From Erigeron canadensis (Eukaryota; Streptophyta; Magnoliopsida; Asterales; Asteraceae): a stretch of 64,000 bases of DNA. The DNA lies in the NCBI RefSeq assembly GCF_010389155.1, contig NC_057763.1:7998649-8062648 (forward strand). The letters run 5' to 3'. A model generated the notes under the pieces. It saw nothing but the letters and a program-made list of their open reading frames with translations, did no database searches and had not been told where the DNA came from. Made by a program: the position numbers and the translations under genes. Position 1 is the stretch's first letter. Each line of letters starts with the position of its first letter. This document shows positions 1 to 10,409 of the stretch, in pieces.

Positions 1-2359
1 TTGTGCATTGACTATCCTTGGATCTTCTTTGATTTTCTTGTATTCAACAAGTGTCAAGCTAAGGAGTTGAGCATCAGTGACATCAACAAGAGGGGTTGGA
101 AGATTTTTTCTTGATTCGAATTGGTTTACCTTCATCTGTTTCTTCCTTTCCTTGACCAGGTATCCCACTCTTGTTAACTTCTGACTCTCACTTTCAGTAA
201 CTGGAGGCAACAAATCAACATTGCCAGTTTCCAACATTGGTGCATCGGTCGCCGGTTCCATAGATTCATCAGCAATGGCCTTTCCCTTATCAACACTCCC
301 CTTCACCACATCATCAAACACTTCAAACACCTGCTCACCAGCCTCAGTACTGGTAGCAACCACCATCTCCTTCCCTGCACCTGAAGTCTCCACAAGAGTG
401 CGAGGGGCATGAACAGAGTTGGTTGGAGGATTCCACTAACTCGTTCAGTTTGCCAAACACCAAGTCCTCATTGGCAGAGAACTTGTTGATCCCCAGGTCA
501 ACCACTTTAACATTTTGCATATGATCCTTTTGGTACCTGGAGAGGGACTTGGTGTTTTTATCAAGTGTCTTTTGAATCTCTTCCACCCTCGTGAGAAGGT
601 TCGAGAGATCGGCTTGGAAAGACACAAATTGGCTTTCCAGTGACGGAGGAGAAGGAGTCACTGGACCAGCCCTGAAAGCTACAGGTGCAACTGGACGAGG
701 TATGACAATATCTGGTTCTCCAGTTGCAGTAGCGTCAGTTGATAGAAGAGGAGGGGTTGTAGAAATGAAGGGAAGAGATTCAATTTGTCGTTCATGCTGA
801 GAATGCTCAGGTGTGAACGACGGCAACGGTGGTGTTAGGATGTGTCTATTTCTAGGCACACCCATAGAAGAAAGTAGTTGGCGAGAGGCGAATATAGGAG
901 GTATATCTAAGCTTTGTACAGTAGTTGGGGAAACTGAAACATGTGGTTCTTGGTGTTGACCAAGGAGAGAAGGGAGCTGATCAAGTACAGTTGCATCAGC
1001 CATCTCCTGGTCAGATTCAGTCTCAGATGAGTTCGAAGACTCAAGCTGAAACTCACCCTCATTTATGCCAAGATCCATAAATGTTGGGGGTGGCTGAACA
1101 AGTTGTTCAGACTCCTGATGACCAGTTTGAGTAGCCTCAATGGTTTCATCAGTTATGGGATCCGTTGCCAAGGCATCTTCTCCCTGGACAGAGGTAACTG
1201 GTGCCTCAACTACAACTGCTCTATCCTCAGTTGCAATATCACTGGCTGCGGCTTCAGATACCACAGTCACAGGCTGTGACTGGTCAGATGTAGCAAGTCC
1301 TGATCTGGATCTCCTTCTGCTTTTGGAAGATCTCCTTGCTTTAGGAACCGCCTAGACTCCAGCTTCTGCCACAGTCACAACACCGGCAGACGAACTGGTG
1401 GGTCCCTCATTATTTTGAGGCCCGCCCAGTTGCCTTTCTGACTCACCAGATGGTGGTGCATCAGTTCGAGAGAATGCAAAAATTATTCTCGGGGAAATCT
1501 GGACTTCATCAGAAGTAGACACCAGATTGTCCAGATTCCTTAAAAGTTCTGGCATAGAGAACAAGGATTGTGTATTGTTGTACTCTTCTCTGCCCAGAAC
1601 ATGAATGAAACAGAGGGATAAAAATCTTGAGAAGGGGATACAAGGACCCCTGTTGCCTTTCAACTTAAAAACTAGGCTTCTGAACAGGATACCAGCAAAA
1701 TCCACCCTCAGTCCATTCCAAAGGCATTAAGCCATCTCTGCCTGGAAGGAGTTTATCTGGTCCAATCCACCAGAACTCCCTCCCAAACTTTCCACCAAGT
1801 GGACCATAAAGAACTTCCAGGATGGTGAAAGCCCTCTCATAGTAATGGACCCCTTGGTCTTCAAAACATCCCCCTCCACCATCTCCTTATTCCCCATGTC
1901 AAGGAAGACCTGACGAATATTTATATTGGAGGGAATCACCACTGGACTTTCATCATGTCTCTAATAGTTGAGGTTAAGGGCTTCCCTCATCGTTTCAACG
2001 GTGATGGTACACGGGACTGACCCATCCTTTAAAGAAAAGGAGATGGATGAGCAGTCCTCTGAAAGAGAAGCAGTGTACCAGAACTCGCACAAGTAGTCGT
2101 GAACCAGCTTGTTTGGGTTCAAAGAGAAGGCATCGCTGAGGGGAGAAATCCGAAGAAAGGATTGGATTTTCCCTATAAGAGAGTCAGCGGCCTGGTGCCC
2201 TTGAAGAGATGCCATTGGATTATTTGGATTTAATTTGATAAGTTTAGAACTAATGGGAGCACCAGTGGCACGAGTAACATTTTGTGATGGAGTATACTCA
2301 GCAGTGAGTAGATTCACATCACGAGAACGAGATGAAGAAGAAGATGATTTAGGAGCCAT
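1..2359 (-). pseudogene. Extra ORF (env-like position) of element A, decayed and partial
   Basis: Function is unknown. The ORF begins MAPKSSSSSSRSRD and has an N-terminal region that aligns in layout with the extra ORF of B: a Ser-rich start, then a WY/WW-containing segment and a hydrophobic helical segment. A basic cluster (PKARRSSKSRRRSRSG, about 1303-1345) resembles a nuclear localisation signal. Acidic, Pro/Thr-rich and coiled-coil-like parts follow. I see no clear signal peptide or transmembrane helix. One frame runs from 2359 to about 415 with in-frame stops near 1960, 1726 and 1351; a frameshift near 400-420 moves the rest into another frame that stays open to the window edge. The 3' end is missing. 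SIRE elements are known for such an 'env-like' gene; the envelope role is unproven. Confidence 0.65.
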
Positions 2360-2503
2360 TTGTGATATTGAATTTAGGGTTTTGGACTTAAAGAAGAAAG
2401 AGAGAAAGGGATCTCGAATTGTGAATGATTGGAAGAGTAAATGAAAGGAATTTTGAGTGAAGTAAATGAGAAGGATATTTGGTGGGGGTATATATATAGG
2501 CAG
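2360..2503 (-). promoter_or_regulatory. Candidate internal promoter and leader of the extra ORF in A
   Basis: On the minus strand a TATA box (CCTATATATATAC, about 2489-2500) is followed by a CT-rich leader and the sequence CACAAATGGCTCC at the extra ORF start (ATG at 2359). The spacing of about 136 bp from TATA to ATG, the leader composition and the AAATGGCT context are those of an ordinary plant gene. Element B has the same layout in front of its extra ORF. This supports a separate transcript rather than expression only from the LTR. Confidence 0.5.
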
Positions 2504-3085
2504 TAAAATATTGCCAAGATATATACGAAAAGATATTTTTAGTCCCCAAATTTTGAAATAATTTGTGAAAAATTGATTTTCTGAAATTTTGACAATTCAG
2601 AAATAGTTAATACCTCCCATCAACCATTTAATGCTACGACGGCTGGTATTCCCACTCACCCACTAGCTTCATCAATACCCATAAAAAGTGCAGTACATTT
2701 CAGCAAAAAAAGTCTTGACACGTAAGACATGTCAGGTGACGTTTGTGAGTGCGAGGTGAGCACTCGAGTAACATCACGTGTCACAAGTATCCACCAAGTA
2801 AAACATAATGTTATGAAAACTGGCTGACCACCATTTTGAGACAAGACCAAACTAGCAAGCTGGAGAAATTTTTTCAGATGCCAGTTTCAACTGATGACTT
2901 TCAGTTGCATTTTTCAATAAAAACAAATTTTATTTTGAAAAAATATTTTGAGTCTTTTCCCCCTAAAAATGTGATCCATTTGATCAATGACTAGTCTTTG
3001 AGTACATCAAGGCGTTCAATCTCCAACCAATCAAGGATCACCTGGACCATCCTCAACTGAAGGGCCTCTCCAGTTTAATGAGGAT
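2504..3085 (-). other. Spacer between pol and extra ORF of element A
   Basis: No coding potential is seen here. The segment holds a CT-rich tract resembling a polypurine tract on the minus strand (near 2958-2966). It also has three ACGT-core motifs: ACACGTAA near 2719, TGACGT at 2737-2742 and the G-box CACGTG at 2775-2780, about 360-420 bp upstream of the extra ORF start. These are typical bZIP/bHLH binding cores in plant promoters. Whether they are used is inference. Confidence 0.5.
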
Positions 3086-6000
3086 TTAACATACCAGTTC
3101 ACTAATGAGATGTTTAAAAGTTTTCTCATCAAGAGGTTTTGTAAAAACATCAGCTAACTGTTTATCAGTGGGGATGAAATGTATTTCAATGTCTCCTTTC
3201 ATAACATGATCACGAATGAAGTGATACCTGATATCAATATGCTTTGTCTTTGAGTGCATTATTGGGTTGTGAGATATAGCAATTGCACTGGTGTTGTCAC
3301 AAAAGATTGGGGTTCTTGTGAATTTCATACCATAATCAAGTAACTGGTTTTGATCCAGAGAATCTGGGCACAGCAACTGGCCGCAGAAATGTATTCTGCC
3401 TCAGCAGTAGATATTGAGACCGAAGTCTGCTTCTTACTGGTCCAAATCACCAGTTTTCCCCCTAGGAAGTGACATCCACCAGTTGTGGATTTTCTATCAA
3501 TCTTACAACCTGCATGATCTGAATCTGAATAACCCATTAGATCTAACCCTGAGCCTTTGGGATACCAAAGACCAAGGCTAGGGCACCCTTTCAGGTACCT
3601 GAAAATGCGTTTAACAGCATGCAAGTGTGATTCTTTTGGATTTGCCTGAAATCTGGCACATAAACATGTTGCAAAGATTATATCTGGTCGACTGGCAGTT
3701 AAATACATCAGTGAACCAACCATACCACAATATTCTTTTTGGTCCACTGGTTTGCCATTTGGGTCAGAGTCCAAATTTAATGGAGCTGAAATAGGTGTGG
3801 TTTTAGATGGGATAGAATCATATTTGTATTTTCTTAACAAATCTCTGACATATTTTTCTTGGTTAATAAAAATACCATCCATGGTTTGTTTGATTTGTAA
3901 ACCTAAGAAAAATGTTAATTCACCCATTAAACTCATCTCATATTCTTGAGACATAATTTTCGAAAACCTTTTACACATTCCATCATCAGTTGACCCGAAT
4001 ATAATGTCATCAACATAAATTTGTACCAGCAAGATATTACCTTTTTCTTTCAAGATAAACAAGGTATTATCTATTGCACCTCTTTGAAAACCATTTTTGA
4101 GAAGATGTTTAGTTAGAGTGTCATACCAGGCTTTTGGGGCTTGTCGAAGACCATACAAAGCTTTGTTCAGTCTATAAACCCAATGAGGATGCTTTTCATT
4201 TATGAAGCCTGGAGTCTGCGTAACATACACTTCTTCTTCCAACGTGCCATTCAGAAACGCAATTTTTACATCCATCTGGAAGACCTTGAATTGCAAGTGA
4301 GCAGCATAAGCCAAGAAAATTCTGATGGCTTCAAGTCTTGCAACTGGAGCAAAAGTTTCATCGAAATCAACACCTTCTGCTTGACAATAACCCTTGGCAA
4401 CCAATCTTGCTTTGTTCCTTATAACGTTGCCATCTTCATCCATCTTGTTCCGGTAGACCCACCTCATTCCAATGGGTTCTTTTTTTAACCCTGGAGGACA
4501 AGGAACAAGCTCCCAAACATTGTTCCTTTCGAACTGGTTGAGTTCTTCTTGCATAGCTTCAACCCAGCTTGGATCTGCCATAGCCTCGTCAATCTTCTTC
4601 GGTTCAATCAGTGATAAGAAGGTGACGTTCAAGCATTGATCACTTGTGGCTCTTCTAGTCTGAACCCCACTATCTGGGTTGCCAATAATCTGCTCGATGG
4701 GATGAGCAGCAGTCCATTTAGTGTATTGACTAGGTTGATATACTACAACATCAGTGCAAGACACCTGACGATCTCCAACAGATGTAGCAACTGGAGGAGG
4801 ATCAGTCCAAACTACTTCAACTTCATCATCAGTGTCAACTGAAGAGTTAACATGATTTTCTTGAAGAACTGGAGAAGCTTGAACTGGTTCTGATGTTGTT
4901 GTGGCACGTACATCAGATCCAATTACCAGTTTTTCAGGTAGGTTAAAACTGATAGAAGGATAAAATGAGGTGTCACTGGAGTTCTTCTTTTCCTTAACTG
5001 GTTCCAAGACTTGATGTCTGGAAACATTTTCTGGTGTAGTAACTGATTGATGAACCTGATCAGATACACCAAAATCAACTGGGACAACTGAAGATAAATC
5101 AAGGGTTGGTCTTTTGTTGATTGCTTCATTTGATTCATCGAATGTGACATGAATTGTCTCATGTACCTTTTGGAGTCTATAATTATAAACTCTATAGGCT
5201 TTTCTAATATCTGAATACCCCACAAAGACACCTTCGTCAGCTTTTGCATCAAATTTTCCCAACTGACTGGAATCGTTTAGGATGTAAACTGGACAACCAA
5301 ATACATGAAAGTATCCAATATTTGGTTTACGATTCCTGAGGACTTCATAGGCAGTCTTCCTGTGTCTCTTGACATAAACTGACCGGTTTTGGGTGTGACA
5401 AGCAGTTGCGACAGCTTCAGCCCAAAAACAGGTGGGAAGACCAGATTCAGATAACATACTTCTGGCAGCTTCAATCAATGTGCGATTCTTCCTTTCGACC
5501 ACACCATTTTGTTCTGGAGAACGAGCTGACGAAAAGTTTTGAGAAACGCCAGTGTCATTGCAAAATGTCTCCAATTCTTTATTAATGAATTCTGTACAAT
5601 TATCACTTCGCAACTGACACACTTTCTTGGTATACTTGAGTTCAATTCTCTTGATGAGAGAGATAATTTCACCAGGTGCATCACTCTTTGATCTGATAAA
5701 TATCACCCAACAAAATCTGGTGTATTCATCAACCACAACTAAATTGTATCTCTTACCAGCTTTAGTTTGAACATTCACTGGACCAAAAAGATCCATATGA
5801 AGCATGTGAAGAGGTTCAGTGATACTGAAATTTTGCCTGGTCTTGAAACTGGCTCTTTTCTTTTTGCCCATTTCACACCCTGGACATGGCTTCTCCTTTT
5901 TAAAGGAAACCAAAGGTATCCCATCAACCAGTTGCTTCCTTGACAACTTGTTGATATTTTTGAAATTAAGGTGGGATAACCGTTTATGCCACAACCAGTT

Positions 6001-6367
6001 GGTGTTCTCATCAGCCTTAACATAGAAACAATGCTCTTTTGGAGCAGGCTCCATGTCCATGATGTACACATTCCCTTTTCTTGGTGCAATCATGACTACC
6101 TTCCAATCCTTGTTAAAAACAGTGCCTCAGGTTATATTTCAAACCATTGACAAACGCAACTTTTGTGAACTGGATCTGCCCATTGTCAACAACACCATAT
6201 CCTTCAGTTTTCCCACTTCCATCATTACCAAATGTCACTGCTGGTCCATCGCAGACAGTGAACTCTTCCAGCAGGGGCTTACATCCGGTCATAGTCCGGC
6301 CAGCTGCGCTGTCCAGATACCAAATATTCTTCTTTCGATCGCCTTGCACACCCAAATAAGTGATTAG
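3086..6367 (-). pseudogene. pol: Pol of element A: protease, integrase, RT, RNase H (broken)
   Basis: Domains in order are protease (from about 6325), integrase, reverse transcriptase and RNase H. The protease active site reads WYLDSAAG instead of the usual DSG. Integrase shows the H-x4-H (LWHKRLSH) and CPGC zinc motif, then acidic residues in [14 protein letters not shown] (usually DNGTEF) and NGVVERKNR. The RT box YVDD lies near 4007-4023. RNase H shows [13 protein letters not shown] and FCDNTSA. Compared with copy A', about 60 bp are missing near 6121, separating protease from integrase, and one T is missing from a T run near 3350, shifting the end of RNase H. The frame has no ATG at its start and overlaps gag in the -1 register. 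Enzymatic function is therefore lost despite good motif preservation. Confidence 0.85.
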
Positions 6368-8763
6368 TTATTTTTGTGAACCCATCTTTTCTTGATGGGT
6401 CCACTGGACTTCTTCTGAGAAGTCCCAGGAGCTTGACTTGGTGTAGAACTGGATGAAGAAACTGGAGGGTTCTCTCCAGCTTCTGGAGTAAAAACAATTG
6501 GTTTTAGTGGAATATTAACCTCCTTTTTCTTTTCGATGTTTGCTCCTTTCTGAGCAGATTGTTTTATCATTTGTTTTTGAGGAGGAGTTTTGACATTTTG
6601 TTTTTCAACTGAAGAAGATGCAGCTCCTTCCAAATTTTTAATTCTGGCAGTGCAACTTTGTACCTGCCTTGACAAACTTTGGAGTTGACTCTCCATTTTT
6701 AACAAAATGTTATTTTCATCAGGCTGCTGGCCTATGGACTTGGGCTCACCGGGGGTTTTAGTCTTTTGAGTTGAGGACTCATTTGACTTGTGAGGTAAAG
6801 GATTGTCACCAGATTCCTTTTTAACTGAAGCTGTAGCCTTCTTTGCTCTAGTTTTGACCTCAACAGGGTTGGTCTTAGTGGATTCAGATTTGACAGTGTC
6901 AGAGGAATCATAAGGAGTTTCAACTCTAACAGATTCTGGCAATTGGTGAATTGTGGGTAAAACAGCTGCCATCTGAAGATCACCAGATTTCCAGGCAGTT
7001 TTTTGAGCATCAATGGTTTTAGAAAAAGCGTCATAATTTTTACCAGATGCTTGTACCCAAGAATTGATAACCATGTGTTCCTTTTCAAGATCAAATTTTA
7101 GTTTTTGGTTATCTTTTTCCAATGCCTCATTTTTCAAATCTGACTCTTTAAGAGCCAACTGGACATTTTGCAAATCATTTATTTGACCTTTCATGTTGTT
7201 AAATTCAACCAAAACTGTTTCTAAGTATCTTTCACAGTCAGTTCTCATGGTTTCAACAAATAACAAGTCATCATTCAATGATTCAGCAATATCCAGTTTC
7301 AATTCTGAATCTATCTCGACATCATAATCCCTTACTTTCTTTAAAATGATGTCAGCCCGTCTTCCTGACACAACATCATCTTTCACCACTGGTTGTTGAT
7401 TCTCCAATGCCATGAAACACACATCTCTAATCTCTTCTTCATCATCAGATGAATCATCAGAGAGTTCCCATTTCCCTTCAGTTTGAGCCATCATGCACTT
7501 GTTCTTTTCTTTCTCCTTTTCTTGTTCAAGTGACATGAGAGTGATCTGGGCCTTAAGTTTCTTGTATTTGGCCTTATAATCATCAGTTTTAACAAAGTTT
7601 GGGACAATGGTACCAGTTTGGTTGTTCATCTGACTAGATCTGCATTCCTTCATGAAATGGCCTTTCTTACCACATTTGTAGCAGGTAAGATTAGCCTTAT
7701 CCATAGAAATTGAACTAGAAGCAATATTGGACCCATTAAATCGATTAGATTTATGCTTAAACCTATTAAAGGTTTTAGCAATCATGGCTACCAGATCATC
7801 ATTGTCAGTTTCCTCACAACCATCACTAAGATTTGTGGTTAGGCCAGAGTTCAGTAAGTTGTTTAACATTTCCTTCATAGAATGTGACTGGACATTCTCA
7901 GTAGACATTAAAGCAGCACAAGGTTGCCCAGAAAAGTTGGCAGCCTTGGAACTCTGAGCATGGTTTAAAGCATCTTGCTCAGCCAATAATCTTGCAGCAT
8001 CGTTATCTTCAGTGAATCTGAAGGCTTTATAAAGGGAAGCAAGAGTATGACTATGCAAGGTCTTTCCTTGTCTTAAGACAAGCACCATGTGTGCCCATTT
8101 GGATGGCAAAACATCACAGAATTTTTCAAGAAGAATATCCTTATCCTTCTCCACTCCCAAGCCTCTAAGTTGATTAATTAGGCCAGTAAATCTGGTATAA
8201 GTACCAGTTAAACTTTCATTGGGAAGAGCAAAGAAGGATTCATACTTCTTGTTAAGTGCAACCTTTCTGGTGACAATGGTGTCATTTCCTCCTTCAAACT
8301 GGAGAACTAATTCATCCCACATAGATTTTGCACTAGGAAATAGCACAAGGGTAGGAATTAGTTCCTCAGGTATAGCAGAAAGGATCATGTTTTTCAGTTT
8401 GGTATCAAGATCAACCAATCTGCGATCCTCATCTGACCAATGTTCCTCAGATTTCTCCCTGGTGCCTCTTCTCCCAGTAGGGTCGAGAAGAGGGCTAACA
8501 CCACTGGATATGGGTATATATGGTCCATCCTTAAGGATTTTCAACATATACCTCTTTATCCCACCAAAATGCAAGAGCATTCTAGCCTTCCATGTACCAA
8601 ATGTCTCACCATTCCCATCGAATTTGGGAATAGGAGAGTTGGAGTAATGTACATGAACGTGGTTAGCTCCAGGAGTAGGAGGAGGAGGGTTAGTATTTAA
8701 AGGAGTAGCAATATTAGGATTAGATCCATTTGGACCAGAACCATTCTCACCTTCAGCAGCCAT
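6364..8763 (-). CDS. gag: Gag polyprotein of copia element A (intact, 799 aa)
   Basis: This is the structural capsid/nucleocapsid protein of the element, expected to package its RNA in cytoplasmic particles. The N-terminus is Asn/Pro-rich, followed by a copia-type gag core (UBN2/Retrotran_gag_2-like, roughly residues 50-270) and one CCHC zinc knuckle, CYKCGKKGHFMKEC, near residue 359. Acidic and coiled-coil-like stretches follow (about 395-560), then a Lys/Ser/Pro-rich tail. The start ATG lies 41 bp from the primer site and the frame is open throughout, so this is the only undamaged long gene in the window. It ends in TAA at 6366-6364; the pol frame is open from 6367 in the -1 register. Gag of this length is large for copia but fits SIRE elements. 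Confidence 0.88.
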   Translation of the reverse strand: MAAEGENGSGPNGSNPNIATPLNTNPPPPTPGANHVHVHYSNSPIPKFDGNGETFGTWKARMLLHFGGIKRYMLKILKDGPYIPISSGVSPLLDPTGRRGTREKSEEHWSDEDRRLVDLDTKLKNMILSAIPEELIPTLVLFPSAKSMWDELVLQFEGGNDTIVTRKVALNKKYESFFALPNESLTGTYTRFTGLINQLRGLGVEKDKDILLEKFCDVLPSKWAHMVLVLRQGKTLHSHTLASLYKAFRFTEDNDAARLLAEQDALNHAQSSKAANFSGQPCAALMSTENVQSHSMKEMLNNLLNSGLTTNLSDGCEETDNDDLVAMIAKTFNRFKHKSNRFNGSNIASSSISMDKANLTCYKCGKKGHFMKECRSSQMNNQTGTIVPNFVKTDDYKAKYKKLKAQITLMSLEQEKEKEKNKCMMAQTEGKWELSDDSSDDEEEIRDVCFMALENQQPVVKDDVVSGRRADIILKKVRDYDVEIDSELKLDIAESLNDDLLFVETMRTDCERYLETVLVEFNNMKGQINDLQNVQLALKESDLKNEALEKDNQKLKFDLEKEHMVINSWVQASGKNYDAFSKTIDAQKTAWKSGDLQMAAVLPTIHQLPESVRVETPYDSSDTVKSESTKTNPVEVKTRAKKATASVKKESGDNPLPHKSNESSTQKTKTPGEPKSIGQQPDENNILLKMESQLQSLSRQVQSCTARIKNLEGAASSSVEKQNVKTPPQKQMIKQSAQKGANIEKKKEVNIPLKPIVFTPEAGENPPVSSSSSTPSQAPGTSQKKSSGPIKKRWVHKNN

Positions 8764-8804
8764 CGAGGCAGACCTAGGTTATAGAATTGAAACAATTCAA
8801 CCTG

Positions 8805-8821
8805 CCTGCTCTGATACCACT
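8805..8821 (-). other. Primer-binding site of element A
   Basis: The minus strand reads AGTGGTATCAGAGCAGG directly after the LTR end. TGGTATCAGAGC is complementary to the 3' end of plant initiator-methionine tRNA, the usual primer of Ty1/copia elements. Confidence 0.85.
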
Positions 8822-9798
8822 TGTAAGTCCCAACTATTACTAGATGGGTGCTGAAGACACCTCTATGTCGATGGTGAGTGAACTATGCAACACAATCAAT
8901 TAATCTGGATATGACCAGTTTAGATTGATTGTGTATCAGGTTAACTGGAGTAAATGTATTAAGGTGACAGAATACGTAAACTAATACAATGCAATAATAT
9001 AAATGTCAAGTATATAAATTGGTGAGACAATGTGTAATTTTCAAGTGTATTTTATTTATTGGTTGTTTAAATAAAATACAAGGTTGTTGCGGAACCAAGA
9101 TAATACATGAATGTAAATATCCTAACAACCCATGAATTACAATTGATCTAAACTTGGAAATTCTCCTAAACAATCGAAACACTTAAAGTTGTGAAATGTT
9201 CCTTTTTGCGATTGAGAGAATGTTTCACAAGTTCACCAATATTGCAGAATATATGTATTTGCAAAGTTGTTGAAAATGCTTGTGCAAAGACCTCTATTTA
9301 TAGTCGAAGATTGAGCATGGGGATCTCAACTTCGACGTACAAATATGGTTGACAGCACACAAAAGTATTGTTTAAATAATCCTTTGTGTGTGCTAAATAA
9401 AGTAAGACAAAAGGTTACTTTATTCAACCACTCTACATCTTTGCACCTTTATCCAGGAACAATATCATTGTCCGGTTAAAAGGATGTAGAGTAAAAAGGT
9501 CCTCCTCGTAATCAGTGTAAAGCTTTGTAAGAGCATTTACACTGGAGGATTCTCCAGTTGATTGATCTGGTAGATTGTCAACTGGGCTTCACTGCCATTG
9601 CCAATCTCTGTCTTCCATTTGTTGTCTTTGACTTCAACTGGAAGGTCTTCAGATTCTAGTCTTCAGATCTCAACTGGAGGAAGTCATCAGTTGCTAAACC
9701 TGTACAATGCAACTGGACTTCTAATATTTCGGACAATTCTGCATGCTCTCTAGATGTCGCTGGAGAGCTCCAGTTTACAGCTTAAACTGGACCTAACA
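8822..9798 (-). repeat. 5' LTR of element A
   Basis: On the minus strand the repeat begins TGTTAGGTCC and ends GGACTTACA, giving TG...CA ends, and it is followed directly by the primer-binding site. Its length is about 977 bp. A TATA-like CTATAAATAG lies at 9291-9303, a plausible start for element transcription. The pentamer ACTGG/CCAGT is unusually frequent inside (about ten copies by eye). No polypurine tract lies upstream, as expected for a 5' LTR. The 3' partner lies outside the window. Confidence 0.8.
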
Positions 9799-10409
9799 GA
9801 TGTGTCAGGTGATGGTTATGGTTTGACTGCCTCGAAAATACGTCCCTCTCTTAGGCTCTTGGATTTATTCGGGAGTAAGGGTTTTCATTTTGATGCCCTG
9901 CACTAGGATGTGCGTGTTTGAGGTATTTCTAAGCCATTTCCGGGTTCTTTTCTTGATAAAGAGTATACCGGTGATGTGTTGATTCTAGAACTTGACCTGG
10001 TGACCGTGACGAGTACATTGGATGACGAATTGACATTTAGGTTTGACCATACTTTTTCTCTCTTTCTTTTCATTTCTCTTTTGTATATCCATATCCCCAC
10101 TATACAACCTTATACATATACTTGTATATACATACATTTTTCATTTTCACTTTTCTTTTCTATACTTTAGCAAATTATACACACATATATATATATATAT
10201 CCCTTTTAACTTAGCCATTTCCATTGTATAAATCCACATATTCATGTAAACTTCACATAATTATACCTAACTATACCGATAGTCTAATCTGGGGGGCCAT
10301 TGATTGTCATTGGTTTGTTTGGATGGTTTGGGAGAGCTTCAGTGGATTGATTGGTGGAATATTTTTGTCTATGAGAATACGTCAATGGGTTAAGTTATTG
10401 AGGATTGTT
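9799..10409 (+). pseudogene. Unassigned, possibly genic fragment flanking the solo LTR
   Basis: The plus frame starting at 9799 reads through about 35 residues (including GYGLTASKIRPSLRLLDLFG), then TAG, four codons and TGA, then about 40 more residues (GISKPFPGSFLDKEYTGDVL and on) before an AT-rich stretch (about 10040-10260) that could be an intron. Both stops are one C-to-T change from a sense codon (CAG, CGA). Another open segment at 10290-10409 continues across the solo LTR into 11954 onward. I do not recognise the protein. It could be a decayed host gene fragment or a weakly conserved element part. Confidence 0.3.

Larger units (their letters stand above)
1..9798 (-). mobile_element. 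SIRE-type Ty1/copia retrotransposon A (left-truncated by window)
   Basis: Reading on the minus strand the order is 5' LTR (9798-8822), primer-binding site, gag, protease-integrase-reverse transcriptase-RNase H, a roughly 725-bp spacer and an extra ORF that runs out of the window at base 1. Integrase before reverse transcriptase identifies Ty1/copia. A large gag with a long C-terminal extension and an extra gene after pol point to the SIRE/Maximus lineage. The 3' LTR is not in the window, so LTR divergence cannot be used for age. Gag is intact, but pol and the extra ORF are broken, so the copy is probably non-autonomous. A shorter relative (A') lies at 18374-21764. Confidence 0.85.

Noticed and set aside
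2656..2850. 64-codon ORF in the spacer of element A
   Set aside because: Low-information frame in a promoter-like region; no counterpart in element B.
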